From: an uncultured Deferribacteres bacterium
GTDB lineage: Bacteria; Zhuqueibacterota; JdFR-76; DREG01
Reading direction: 5' to 3'
DNA length: 64,000 nt
Assembly: GCA_913009825.1 (NCBI GenBank)
Contig: CAJVYQ010000017.1
Span: forward strand, 1 to 64,000
The translations under genes were made by a program, and so were the position numbers. Below, in pieces: positions 36,081 to 45,160 of the stretch (positions are counted from its first letter, which is position 1; each line of letters starts with the position of its first letter). The notes below the pieces were generated by a model. The model saw only the letters and a program-made list of their open reading frames with translations. It ran no database searches and was not told the DNA's origin.

Positions 36081-38930
36081 TTATTTCCTTCCTGTTTCCG
36101 GAAATAATTCAAACGTGGCATAATTTTTAAGATTCAGATATTTCTGTGCCGTTTCCTGCGCTTTTTTAGCGGTTAAACCGGCGACCCGGTCCGGATAGGA
36201 TAAAATTGCATTGGGATCCAAATGATACATGTAAGCAGAGTAAATGGCGTTTAACCAGTAGGTATTTTCTTTCAACTTGGTTTCGTAAGAACGAAGCTGC
36301 GTTTCTTTCACTTTTTTAATATAAATCTCTTTGGGTGGGTATTTTTTCAGGCTGTCCAGTTCGGCAAGCACGGTTTTGGTTAATTCATCCACACGATCCG
36401 GCGCACAGCCAAAAGAGATGGATATACGGTATTCCTCATCGGGATAGCGGGTTGTGGTAGAACGAACACCCACGCCATAGGTTCCGCCAAGGTCTTCACG
36501 CAGCACTTCCCGCAAACGGATACGCAGTATATTTGCCATCGAATCCATCAGGTAATTATTCATTCGGGAATACTTATAGGGACCGGTAAAAATGAGGGTG
36601 ACCCTACTTTTGGGCTCAATTCCTTTCTTTACAATTTTTTTGATCACTCCTTTCGGCGGCCGGATGCCCACATCCTTCCATGTTTCCTTCCGTTTGATGG
36701 CCGGCAGACTGGCAAGATAAGTTTTAACATATTTTTTGAATTTTTTCAGGTCGATATTGCCCACAAAAAAGAAGGTGAAATCGCCGGCATCGGCGAAGCG
36801 GTCTTTATAAATTTTAAACGATTTTTCCAGGTTCATCTCTTTCAGCAACTCTTCTGTGAGCGGGCGTTCCCGGTAATGATGTTGCGCCATGGTAACTTTG
36901 ATGGTATCGCCGAAAGCGGATGCCGGGTTGGCTTCCTTGTTTTCCAAAATCGCCATGGTTCGCTTTTGATAGGCAATGAAAGCGGTGCTGTCTTCGCGCG
37001 GCGCTGTAAAGGTGAGATAGATCAACTGAAACATGGTTTCCATATCTTTGGGAGACGCCATGCCCGAAACACCTTCATAAAGAGCGGCAATATAAGGAGA
37101 AACGCTTACGATTTTTCCTGTGAGCATTTTCCCCAATTCGATTTCATCAATATTTCCCAGGCCGCCGCCGCTGATGACGATGGAAGCAGTAATGCCGGGA
37201 AGATAATCCTTGTCGGGAACCAGCGAATGTCCGCCGGGACTGAAAGAATCGAAACGGATTTCATCATTTTTGAAATCCGTCGGTTTGAGCACTACACGCA
37301 CGCCATTCGACAATTTCCATTCCGTAGTCCCTAACTTTTCATTTTTCTTTTCAAACAGAATTCGTCCGGGTGTTGGCAGCACAGCTATTAGCGGTTTGTT
37401 GGAGACCTTATCTTCATACGGTTTGATATCCATTTTCGATGCTTCTTGAAATACCGCCAATAGTTCCGATTCCGTGGGTACTTTCACGCCTTTCTTTTTC
37501 GGAGCATTCACTAAAATCACCCGGTTATTTTCTTTGATCCATTTGTCATTCAGACTGTTGATTTCTGCCAAACTGATCTTCGGAATATATTTTTGATAGA
37601 TCGCATTTTCGTATTCGATACCCGGAATCGGTTCGCCGGTTAAAAAATGGCGGGAGTATTCTGCTGCAAAAGAAGAAGATTGGGTTTTATTTCGCTCGTT
37701 AAATGTTCTCTCCATATTACGCAAAAACAATTTCTTAGCCCGTTCCAATTCAGTTTGGGTGAATCCGAATTTTCTCACCCGTGTATCCTCCACCAAAACA
37801 GCTTCCAGCCCTTTTCCAATACCGTTCTCTTTAACCACGGCGGCAAGTGTATAGGCATCTTTTGTTCTGACCAACGGGGTTTTTCCTGAAAAAGCATAAA
37901 TAAAAGGAGGATTTTCTTTCTTGGTTAATTCACTTAATCTCTGATTCAACATCATGCTGTACAAACCTTCTAAAATACTGTTGCGATAATCCGCCACCGT
38001 TTTTTCCGGTTCGATGTCGGTTAAATAATAGACGCTGATCACATTAGAAACCGCTTCCGGATCCGTAGCGATGGCAAACAGCGTTTTTTTGTGATCGGGA
38101 ACGGGATACAGTTTTCTCTCTCGTCTGTTTTTCTTCAACGAAATTTTGGCAAAATGTTGTTTAATCATGTTTTCGATTTTATTTTTATCGAAATCGCCAA
38201 CTGCAATGACGGCCATCAAGTCGGGTCGGTACCAATCCCGGTAAAAACGGCGGATGGTGTCATGTTGGAACGATTCAAGAATATCTTTCTTGCCGATGGG
38301 CAGCCGTTCAGCATAACGGGAGCCTTTGAACAGAACCGGCAATTGCTTATCGAACATGCGCGCATTGGCGCCTCTCCCCAATCGCCACTCTTCGATGATC
38401 ACTCCCCTTTCTTTATCGATTTCATCGTCGGCAAAACTGACATTATGCGCCCAATCCTCAAGGATCAGGAAGGCTTTTTCCAAAATTTCTACACTGTCCG
38501 TCGGCACTTGCAGCAAATATTTGGTCTCGTCAAAACCGGTATTGGCATTAACATCCGGACCGAATTTCATGCCGATGGATTCCAGATAATTGACCAGTTT
38601 GTTTTTAGCAAAATGTTTGGTGCCGTTGAAACACATGTGTTCGGTAAAATGCGCCAGGCCCTGCTGATCATCATTTTCCAAAATGGAACCGACATTAACA
38701 ATCAGGCGCAGCTCGGCTCGGTTTTCCGGTTTTTTGTTTTCCCGGATGAAATATTGCAAGCCGTTATCCAAACGACCGGTGGTAATTCTGGCATCTATGG
38801 GAATGATTTCCTGCAAATCAAGCTTGTATTTTTGACCCGATTCAGTCTGCTGTGCATAATCTGTGGAAAATACCGGTAATAACATCAACGTAACAAACCA
38901 CCATGTTGCTAATGTAAGTTTTGGTCTCAT
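36081..38930 (-). CDS. M16-family (pitrilysin/insulinase) zinc peptidase, exported
   Basis: Two-half M16 peptidase of 949 residues. A signal-like hydrophobic segment (4-27) precedes the active half, where 'GLAHFTEHMCFNGTKHF' gives the inverted zinc motif H-x-x-E-H (His94, Glu97, His98) and 'DDEIDKERGVIIEEWR' supplies the distal Glu ligand. The second half (about 520-940) repeats the fold without the motif ('KLGTTEWKLSNGVRVVLKPTDFKNDEI', 'GTYGVGVRSTTTRYPDEEYRISISFGC'). AAGGAG lies 7 bases before the ATG at 38930. Periplasmic peptide degradation is the usual role. It probably forms an operon with the acyltransferase downstream. Confidence 0.92.
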   Translation of the reverse strand: MRPKLTLATWWFVTLMLLPVFSTDYAQQTESGQKYKLDLQEIIPIDARITTGRLDNGLQYFIRENKKPENRAELRLIVNVGSILENDDQQGLAHFTEHMCFNGTKHFAKNKLVNYLESIGMKFGPDVNANTGFDETKYLLQVPTDSVEILEKAFLILEDWAHNVSFADDEIDKERGVIIEEWRLGRGANARMFDKQLPVLFKGSRYAERLPIGKKDILESFQHDTIRRFYRDWYRPDLMAVIAVGDFDKNKIENMIKQHFAKISLKKNRRERKLYPVPDHKKTLFAIATDPEAVSNVISVYYLTDIEPEKTVADYRNSILEGLYSMMLNQRLSELTKKENPPFIYAFSGKTPLVRTKDAYTLAAVVKENGIGKGLEAVLVEDTRVRKFGFTQTELERAKKLFLRNMERTFNERNKTQSSSFAAEYSRHFLTGEPIPGIEYENAIYQKYIPKISLAEINSLNDKWIKENNRVILVNAPKKKGVKVPTESELLAVFQEASKMDIKPYEDKVSNKPLIAVLPTPGRILFEKKNEKLGTTEWKLSNGVRVVLKPTDFKNDEIRFDSFSPGGHSLVPDKDYLPGITASIVISGGGLGNIDEIELGKMLTGKIVSVSPYIAALYEGVSGMASPKDMETMFQLIYLTFTAPREDSTAFIAYQKRTMAILENKEANPASAFGDTIKVTMAQHHYRERPLTEELLKEMNLEKSFKIYKDRFADAGDFTFFFVGNIDLKKFKKYVKTYLASLPAIKRKETWKDVGIRPPKGVIKKIVKKGIEPKSRVTLIFTGPYKYSRMNNYLMDSMANILRIRLREVLREDLGGTYGVGVRSTTTRYPDEEYRISISFGCAPDRVDELTKTVLAELDSLKKYPPKEIYIKKVKETQLRSYETKLKENTYWLNAIYSAYMYHLDPNAILSYPDRVAGLTAKKAQETAQKYLNLKNYATFELFPETGRK

Positions 38931-39105
38931 CTTCAATCTCCTTTTGTTCACTTATTCAAACTTTCAATCTACACTTCCCGGAAAAATAACTTTTCTTGTG
39001 ACTTTAATTCAAGCATTTGATCAAACAACTTCCTATCGAGGTAAATCTTTTGCGAACCCTTTCAGAAAATTATCATTCCTGAATTGAGCGATTCAGCCAA
39101 TTATA

Positions 39106-39153
39106 TTATAATTGCTCGATACGCGCTTCCGGGTCAAAAATCACAGAAGTCAG
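39106..39153 (-). pseudogene. Fossil RelE/ParE-type toxin, 15 codons left
   Basis: The frame overlaps the antitoxin stop, as toxin genes usually do, and reads L-T-S-V-I-F-D-P-E-A-R-I-E-Q-L then TAA. 'VIFDPEA' plus acidic residues is how plasmid-stabilisation toxins commonly begin. The start is CTG where ATG would be expected (CTGA instead of ATGA), and a TAA ends it after 15 codons. No later toxin sequence is visible. Confidence 0.5.
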
Positions 39154-39407
39154 TTCAGAATCCGGTCCGCTTCTGCGAACACATTTTGAGCTAAAATGCC
39201 CTGATGTTTACCTTCTTTGTATTCCTGATATCGATGTTCGGCTTCTGCTATCCATGCCTCATCCACTTCAGTCAGCACATCCTCGTCAAGAGAACTTAGC
39301 AGGCGGCCGGCTAAAAATGCACGCTCTTGTCCGGAAAGACTGAGTTCCTCATGTTCTAATTTTTCTAATGTGACAAATATACAAAACCGCCAGGAAAAAT
39401 TGTTCAA
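39150..39407 (-). CDS. Orphan addiction-module antitoxin (PF09720 type), probably decaying
   Basis: An 85-codon frame whose core 'LEKLEHEELSLSGQERAFLAGRLLSSLDEDVLTEVDEAWIAEAEHRYQEYKEG' matches the putative addiction-module component family (TIGR02574 / PF09720) that neutralises RelE/ParE toxins. The C-terminal 'AEADRILN' is the toxin-binding end. The only start is a TTG at 39407 without a clear ribosome binding site, and the usual ATG just before 'LEKLE' is missing. The toxin gene downstream is reduced to a 15-codon fossil, so this antitoxin is an orphan and perhaps itself a pseudogene. Confidence 0.6.
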   Translation of the reverse strand: MNNFSWRFCIFVTLEKLEHEELSLSGQERAFLAGRLLSSLDEDVLTEVDEAWIAEAEHRYQEYKEGKHQGILAQNVFAEADRILN

Positions 39408-39867
39408 TACTTAAGATAACAGAATTTATTTTGATTTTCCAATAATTGATTGTGCAAAGTAGTGGTTGTCTGCCATTGGCAAGCGGTCCTTATATTTACT
39501 AAAAACTTGACCGAAGAATTATCCTCCCCAATTCCGGCAAACCTTCAAAAGAATCTAATGCAACATTTTACGGAACCACTGCAGGATTTTTTAGGTTTCC
39601 TTTTGTGGTTGAACCTTTCCATTAACCTAATCAGTTATGACAGTTCTTGAATATTTCAATTTTTTATTCATTATCTTTTTGGGCAATTTTACTTGATACA
39701 TCTGTCCCGCCAGGGACAAAATGTCTGGCCGCGGGGGTTCGTTTTTCTTTTTACGATCCGCTGAAAACATTGGTTTTTACTCGTTATTTCATGCAGTGAA
39801 CGAAAGGAAAAATGACGCGAATATCAATCGTTCCTGAACGGTTTCCTGTTGAACAGAAACCTTGTTG
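39408..39867. other. Gap with no recognisable gene
   Basis: 460 bp, AT-rich, with one short palindromic repeat near 39700-39740 (CTGTCCCGCCAGGGACA). I see no coding sequence or structured element beyond that. Confidence 0.5.
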
Positions 39868-40392
39868 CTATTCACTATCATACGTAACCAGTGTGCAAAG
39901 ATCGTACTGGCTGATTTTTTCACGGCCGTTCAAGAACGCAAGTTCGATGACAAAAGCCATTCCGGCAATGATCCCGCCCAGTCTTTCCACCAATTTTGCC
40001 GTTGCAGCCAATGTACCGCCGGTGGCGACGAGGTCATCAATGATTAACACCCGCTGTCCAGACCGAATGGCGTCCGTATGAATCTCCAGCGTATCCGTGC
40101 CATATTCCAGCTCGTATGTTTCCTGTATCTTTTCGGCCGGCAGCTTGCCCGGTTTCCGCACCGGGACAAAACCGGTTTTCCATTTATACGCCAGCGCGCC
40201 GCCAAAAATGAATCCTCTCGATTCAATACCGACAATCACATCGATATTTTTTTCTCTGAACCGTTCATCGAAAAGGTCGATTACACGGGCGAAGGATTTT
40301 CCTTCTTTTGTCAGCGTGGTGATATCTTTAAACTGGATCCCTTTTTTAGGAAAATCCGGCACATTGCGAATTTTTTCTTTTATTTGCTCCAT
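39868..40392 (-). CDS. apt: Adenine phosphoribosyltransferase
   Basis: Cytoplasmic purine salvage enzyme (adenine plus PRPP to AMP), 174 residues. 'FPKKGIQFKDITTL' is the typical apt N-terminus, 'GIESRGFIFGGALAYKWKTGFVPVRKPGKLP' the flexible-loop region, and 'VLIIDDLVATGGTLAATAKLVERLGG' the PRPP-binding motif. I prefer the ATG at 40392, which has GGAG 6 bases upstream, over one at 40404. The gene follows acyP closely on the same strand. Confidence 0.96.
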   Translation of the reverse strand: MEQIKEKIRNVPDFPKKGIQFKDITTLTKEGKSFARVIDLFDERFREKNIDVIVGIESRGFIFGGALAYKWKTGFVPVRKPGKLPAEKIQETYELEYGTDTLEIHTDAIRSGQRVLIIDDLVATGGTLAATAKLVERLGGIIAGMAFVIELAFLNGREKISQYDLCTLVTYDSE

Positions 40393-40407
40393 TCTGTTCT
40401 CCATCTG

Positions 40408-40683
40408 TCAATAAGCGATTTCAAAAGTTTTGTATTTTCCTGAAAATTTTTGCCATCCCACATCCAACTTAACAACATCCGCCCAACTGTTGCCCCGCTC
40501 CACATCTTTCATGAAGGCCTGCATGATTTCTCTGTCGCCTTCAATTTCGATGTAAACCCGGCCATCGAATAGATTTTTGACAATGCCGGTCAGACCGTAC
40601 TGCTTTGCCAGACGGTAGACAAAATAACGAAAGCCAACGCCCTGCACACGGCCGATTACCCAAATTTTTGCCAAACTATCCAT
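40408..40683 (-). CDS. acyP: Acylphosphatase
   Basis: Small cytoplasmic enzyme (91 residues) that hydrolyses acyl phosphates. 'IGRVQGVGFRYFVYRLAKQYGLTGIVKNLFDGRVYIEIEGD' holds the phosphate loop, the catalytic Arg of 'GFR' and the catalytic Asn of 'VKN'. It lies a few bases before apt, an arrangement consistent with co-transcription. The family length is 90-100 residues, so it is complete. Confidence 0.95.
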   Translation of the reverse strand: MDSLAKIWVIGRVQGVGFRYFVYRLAKQYGLTGIVKNLFDGRVYIEIEGDREIMQAFMKDVERGNSWADVVKLDVGWQKFSGKYKTFEIAY

Positions 40684-40937
40684 TTTAATCTTTTTTCATT
40701 AACCGCGAATTACGCTGATTACGCAAATGATTATAATTGCAACACTTTTGTCCTTTGCAAAGCAGTGTTTTTTTATCATATACCTTAATTGAGCAATTGT
40801 CCTGTTTTTAACCCTGTTTTTGTTACTAAACGGATTTTCATTTTTAATGCAAATACGGCTGTCGATTCAGCGAGTCGCCGACAGGATTTACTCTGAAAAA
40901 TGAAAAACCGTCTGTTAGAGGATTTAAATCAAAAAAC

Positions 40938-41399
40938 TCATTCATTTGCAGCCAACATACTCACAGCCAGCCCTACGGCTTCTTCCGGCGTTTCCACAAT
41001 TTGAATTTTATCGGTGAACTCCCAGGTTCGCAAGCCAATCACCGGGATGCCCAATTGCAGGGCGTAAGCGATTTCGGAGAGGGTGCCGTAACTGCCGTCG
41101 ATAGCAATCGCCACTTGCGAACTGCGCACTACAATCACATTCCTACCCACCCCCATGCCGGTTACGATGGGGATATCCACGTAACGATTGGCCTGATCCC
41201 GGGTATCTCCCGGTAAAATTCCCACGGTTGTACCACCGCGGTTTTTTGCGCCGCGGCAGGCAGCTTCCATCACACCGGAACGGCCGCCGCAGACAAGTAT
41301 TGCGCCATTTTCGGCGATCCCCTCCCCCACTTTTTCCGCCATTTGCAGAATATCTCCGCCGGCCCTGCTGCCGCCAATGACGCCGATGGATCGTTTCAT
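40938..41399 (-). CDS. TIGR00725-family Rossmann-fold (LOG-like) protein
   Basis: A 153-residue protein from the ATG at 41399, starting '[15 protein letters not shown]'. '[30 protein letters not shown]' is a nucleotide-binding pattern shared with LOG-type phosphoribohydrolases and DprA-like folds. The catalytic role of the TIGR00725 subgroup is not settled. Its ATG overlaps the asnS stop codon (ATGA), so translation is coupled to asnS. A longer frame to 41468 lies wholly within asnS and is rejected. Confidence 0.85.
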   Translation of the reverse strand: MKRSIGVIGGSRAGGDILQMAEKVGEGIAENGAILVCGGRSGVMEAACRGAKNRGGTTVGILPGDTRDQANRYVDIPIVTGMGVGRNVIVVRSSQVAIAIDGSYGTLSEIAYALQLGIPVIGLRTWEFTDKIQIVETPEEAVGLAVSMLAANE

Positions 41400-42694
41400 G
41401 GATAATTCCTGTACATGGTGCGCGGAAACGGGATGGTTTCCCGCACATGCTGTAAACCGCAAAGCCATGCGACTGTCCGCTCAATTCCCAGGCCAAAGCC
41501 GCTATGAGGTACCGAACCGTAACGCCGCAAATCCAGATACCATTTGAAAGCTTCTTCGGGCAGATTGTGTTGTTCAATCTTCCTGCGTAAAACGGTCAAA
41601 TCGTCCTCCCGCTGTCCGCCGCCGATAATTTCTCCGTATCCTTCCGGCGCCAGCATATCCACACATAACGCTTTGGTGGAATCCTTGGGGTCTTCTTTCA
41701 TGTAGAACGCTTTTATGGCTGCCGGATAACGGTGAACCATCACAGGCCGGTCAAATTGTTTCGAGATCACCGTTTCATCTGTGCCGCCAAAATCAGCGCC
41801 ATCGGCAAAATCAACCTGATTATTTTTCAGGATCGCCACAGCTTCATCGTAACTTATTCTGGGAAAAGGCTGTTGTACTTTTTCTAAAGATGAGGTATCT
41901 CTTTCCAGTATCTCAAGCTCTTCTTTCTTTTTCGTCAAAACCCGCTGCACAATGTATTCAACAAACTCTTCGGCCAGATCCATATTGTCATCCAGATTGG
42001 CGTAAGCCACTTCCGGTTCAACCATCCAGAATTCCGTGAGATGGCGTCTTGTTTTGGATTTCTCCGCCCTGAATGTGGGACCAAAGCAGTAAACCTTCCC
42101 AAATGCCATTGCCGCTGCTTCCATGTACAATTGGCCGCTTTGGGTCAGGTATGCTTTACTGCCGAAATACTCCGTTTCGAACAGTGTTGTAGTTCCTTCG
42201 CAGACGCTGGGTGTGAAAATAGGCGCATCCACCAGAGTGAAACCACGGTTGTCGTAGAAATCACGGATAGAACGGACAATCTCATGTCGAATACGAAGGG
42301 TCGCATTCTGCCGCGGTGTGCGGATCCAGAGATGACGGTGATCCATTAAAAAATCGGTGCCGTGCTCTTTCAGTGCGATGGGATATTCTTCCGCAACCTG
42401 GACTACCTGGATATCTTTTACCCACAATTCAAATCCGCCGGGCGCTCTGTCGTCGGTATTCACAACGCCCGTAACTTTCAGAGAAGTCTCCTGTGTGATT
42501 CTATCTTTCATGGTAAAGACATCCTCAGCCACCTCTTTTTTGGAAACAACGCCCTGCACCAGACCCGTGCCGTCCCGCAGCAATAAAAACCAGATTTTTC
42601 CGCTGGAGCGTTTATTATAGAGCCACCCGGCCAGAGTTACTTCATCGCCAACATGATTTATTAAATCTTCCACAAATACATATTCTTTTCGCAT
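41396..42694 (-). CDS. asnS: Asparaginyl-tRNA synthetase
   Basis: Class IIb aminoacyl-tRNA synthetase of 432 residues that charges tRNA-Asn. An OB-fold anticodon-binding domain (about 15-105, '[26 protein letters not shown]') is followed by the catalytic core with motif 2 '[21 protein letters not shown]' and motif 3 '[15 protein letters not shown]'. The '[11 protein letters not shown]' form points to AsnRS rather than AspRS. AAGGAG precedes the ATG. It overlaps the LOG-like gene by 4 bases. Confidence 0.96.
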   Translation of the reverse strand: MRKEYVFVEDLINHVGDEVTLAGWLYNKRSSGKIWFLLLRDGTGLVQGVVSKKEVAEDVFTMKDRITQETSLKVTGVVNTDDRAPGGFELWVKDIQVVQVAEEYPIALKEHGTDFLMDHRHLWIRTPRQNATLRIRHEIVRSIRDFYDNRGFTLVDAPIFTPSVCEGTTTLFETEYFGSKAYLTQSGQLYMEAAAMAFGKVYCFGPTFRAEKSKTRRHLTEFWMVEPEVAYANLDDNMDLAEEFVEYIVQRVLTKKKEELEILERDTSSLEKVQQPFPRISYDEAVAILKNNQVDFADGADFGGTDETVISKQFDRPVMVHRYPAAIKAFYMKEDPKDSTKALCVDMLAPEGYGEIIGGGQREDDLTVLRRKIEQHNLPEEAFKWYLDLRRYGSVPHSGFGLGIERTVAWLCGLQHVRETIPFPRTMYRNYP

Positions 42695-42861
42695 GCAGTT
42701 CTACTCCTTTTTCGTTCTTTCGATTTCTTCTACGGATACATTTACATCTTCGAAACAACACGCTAATTTGTCATTCCCGCATAATTAAAGCGGGAATCCA
42801 CATCAATTCAGGAAATGGATTCCCGATAAAAGCAGGCGGGAATGATAAATTCGGACAGATA
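42695..42861. mobile_element. MITE-like repeat ending in the stop codon of the stress-protein gene
   Basis: The right end reads ATTCGGACAGATACTATTTAA (about 42849-42868), matching the end of the element at 55735-55858. The interior has the same 'GTCATTCCCG' / 'CGGGAATGA' inverted pair. The last bases of the terminus encode the final Lys and stop codon (TAG) of the universal stress protein. The left boundary is unclear, near 42765. Confidence 0.45.
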
Positions 42862-43701
42862 CTATTTAACCAACAACAGAGGAATTTTTGCATTTCTCAT
42901 CACGCGTTCCGTTGTGCTGCCGAGAATCGCCTCTTTTATCCGGGAATTTCCGTAAGCGCCCATGATGATCAGGTCCATCTCTTCTTCCTGGGAAAAGTTG
43001 AGAATTTCTTCATCCGGATTGCCGCGCCGCGATTTTTTCCTGACCCGAATATCATACGCTTCCAAGTATTTTTCACCTTCGTTTAAAATGGCATTCGCGC
43101 TTTCCGCGTTGTTACCCACCGTGAAAAGGGTTGGTTTGGCATCAAAATTTTCCGCAAAATAACCGGCGTAAGGAAGCGCTTTATTAGAATGAATGCTGCC
43201 ATCGTAAGGCACTAAAATCTGATTGAATGGATGAAATTCTTTCTGAGAGATGAAAATCGGCTTGCTGCATTCCCGGGAAATCGCTTCCACCGTGGCGCCC
43301 ATCAGTTTACTTCTGCCCCACTTGGCAAATTCTCCTCTTGCACCTAACAAAATCATGTCCACGATATTCGCTTGACCGGAAATGATTTCCACCGGACTGC
43401 CTTCAATTTGGGATGCAGTAAAGGTGATATTCTCCGCTTTCACCATTTCAATACATTTTTGCAACACCTTCTCACATTTCTCCTGCAAAAGATGTTTGGA
43501 TTCGTCCAGATAAGTTGCGGATGGTATAACCGGGGCAAAACCATCCACGCCAAGGTAAACAGACCATTCGAATATGCGCACATCCATAACGGTGACGATA
43601 TTCAGTTTTGCCTGAAAAGCCTTAGCCAGATAGATGGCATATTTGATTACCGGATCCGTATATTCGGCGCCATCAACGGCAATTAAAATGGATTTGATCA
43701 T
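42862..43701 (-). CDS. Universal stress protein, two UspA domains
   Basis: Cytoplasmic tandem Usp protein (279 residues). Domain 1 is about 1-150 ('ILIAVDGAEYTDPVIKYAIYLAKAFQAKLNIVTV', 'ILLGARGEFAKWGRSKLMGATVEAISREC'). Domain 2 is about 155-279 ('ILVPYDGSIHSNKALPYAGYFAENF', 'IIMGAYGNSRIKEAILGSTTERVMRNAKIPLLLVK'), which keeps the G-x2-G-x9-G-S/T ATP-binding pattern. GGGAG precedes the start. Likely a stress or energy-status protein of uncertain target. Confidence 0.92.
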   Translation of the reverse strand: MIKSILIAVDGAEYTDPVIKYAIYLAKAFQAKLNIVTVMDVRIFEWSVYLGVDGFAPVIPSATYLDESKHLLQEKCEKVLQKCIEMVKAENITFTASQIEGSPVEIISGQANIVDMILLGARGEFAKWGRSKLMGATVEAISRECSKPIFISQKEFHPFNQILVPYDGSIHSNKALPYAGYFAENFDAKPTLFTVGNNAESANAILNEGEKYLEAYDIRVRKKSRRGNPDEEILNFSQEEEMDLIIMGAYGNSRIKEAILGSTTERVMRNAKIPLLLVK

Positions 43702-43797
43702 CGGTTTTTCTCCCGAAAATTAGGTGATGTACTGATGAACAGATGATATTTAGTGCCCGGGTTTTCGATTAAGCACTATTTATAAATTTTCAAACTA

Positions 43798-43891
43798 AAC
43801 CGTTAAAACGGTTGTAGTCCATGTCGATGCACCAGCCCGCGACTTAAATCGCGGGCAAAAATGAAAAATATTTTTAACTGCTTCAGCAGTT
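43798..43891. repeat. Three-hairpin dispersed repeat, copy 2
   Basis: AACCGTTAAAACGGTT (43798-43813), GCCCGCGACTT...ATCGCGGGC (43835-43856) and AACTGCTTCAGCAGTT (43876-43891). Compared with copy 1 at 12067, hairpin 2 changes an A:T pair to G:C, and hairpin 3 changes C:G to T:A, so pairing is kept. Confidence 0.75.
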
Positions 43892-43962
43892 TATAAGTGA
43901 TTATTCACTTACTCCTGTGATTGGTTATCTCCTGTGGATTATAAAAGTAGTTGTCAAATTTT

Positions 43963-44973
43963 TTATACACCAAATCTTTCCTGTTTAGCGTCCCTTGTCA
44001 TTAAATCGTAAACGGCGGTTTTGGGATCCTTATTTTCAAAAAGGACACGGTACACTTCTTCAGAAATAGGCATTTCCACATGTTTTAATTTAGCCAGCTC
44101 GAAAACAGAGCGAGCTGTACGCACTCCTTCCGCTACCATCACCATTTGTGACAATACTTCATCCAGCGTTTTCCCCTTGCCGATCTCCTCACCAACATAG
44201 CGGTTTCTGCTGTGCCGGCTCATGCAGGTGACAATCAGATCGCCAATGCCGGACAAACCGGCAAAAGTGAGCGGATCGGCTCCGAGAGCAGTGCCCAGGC
44301 GGGTGATTTCTGCAATTCCCCGCGTCATCAGAGCCGCTTTTGTATTGTCGCCAAAACCAACACCATCACCGATTCCCGCGGCGATGGCGATCACGTTTTT
44401 CAACGAACCGCCTAATTCCACGCCTACTACATCTGTGTGGGAATAAACACGAAAAGTTGCCGTCATAAATATATTTTGTACCTGTTTTGCAACCGGCAAA
44501 TCAGAACCGGCGGCAACCACAGTTGTTGGTACGCCGCGACTCACCTCCTCCGCATGGCTGGGACCTGATAAAACTACAAAATGATCCGGAGAGAAGTCAG
44601 GCAACACATCCCGGTAAATCTGCGCTACACGAAACAGGCTATCGTTTTCGATTCCTTTTGTGACACTGACAATAATTTTATCTTTTACGGGAAATTCTTT
44701 CAATAATGTCGCCAGTTGCCGTACCACGTGTGAGGGAACAGCAGAAAGCAACACCTCCATCCCCTCCACCGCCTCCGGAAGCCGGGATGTTATTTTGATG
44801 TTGTCGGGAATTTTAACGCCGGGGAGCATGCGTTTATTTTCCCGGTCGATTTGCAATTTTTCTGCAATTTCCGGGAAAAACTCCCACATAACTATTTCCT
44901 CATGTTTAGCGGAAAGAAGAACTGCCAAAGCGGTTCCCCAACTTCCTGCTCCCAATACGCCTATTTTAGCCAT
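43963..44973 (-). CDS. gpsA: NAD(P)+-dependent glycerol-3-phosphate dehydrogenase
   Basis: Cytoplasmic enzyme of phospholipid synthesis that reduces dihydroxyacetone phosphate to sn-glycerol-3-phosphate; 336 residues. 'MAKIGVLGAGSWGTALAVLL' is the dinucleotide-binding start, 'GPSHAEEVSRGVPTTVV' the substrate loop and 'GGSLKNVIAIAAGIGDGVGFGDNTKAALMTRG' the catalytic lysine region. The start at 44973 places the Rossmann motif at the N-terminus; the 4-residue upstream extension is not needed. Confidence 0.96.
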   Translation of the reverse strand: MAKIGVLGAGSWGTALAVLLSAKHEEIVMWEFFPEIAEKLQIDRENKRMLPGVKIPDNIKITSRLPEAVEGMEVLLSAVPSHVVRQLATLLKEFPVKDKIIVSVTKGIENDSLFRVAQIYRDVLPDFSPDHFVVLSGPSHAEEVSRGVPTTVVAAGSDLPVAKQVQNIFMTATFRVYSHTDVVGVELGGSLKNVIAIAAGIGDGVGFGDNTKAALMTRGIAEITRLGTALGADPLTFAGLSGIGDLIVTCMSRHSRNRYVGEEIGKGKTLDEVLSQMVMVAEGVRTARSVFELAKLKHVEMPISEEVYRVLFENKDPKTAVYDLMTRDAKQERFGV

Positions 44974-45160
44974 GGCAATTCTCAATTAATTACTTCAAAT
45001 GAAATAGTTTTTTTGTAACGTCTCATCTCGTTGAAGTCGTTAGAAGCTGATCTTTTTCAAAAAGGTTAGCTTCTGTATTTGTCTGAGAAAAATCAACGAA
45101 CACATTTAAGATATAAGGTGATGCGTTGTGTTGCAAGTTGTTTTCTCTCGCTATCTCATT

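Noticed and set aside
38091-38879. 262-codon open frame on the plus strand
   Set aside because: It lies wholly antisense to the M16 peptidase gene, whose zinc motif and homology are unmistakable; its composition is that of a complementary-strand shadow.
40741-40937. Possible gene between acyP and the LOG-like gene
   Set aside because: No frame longer than a few tens of codons with a start signal; the stretch is short and contains GCGAGTCGC-type palindromic repeat debris.
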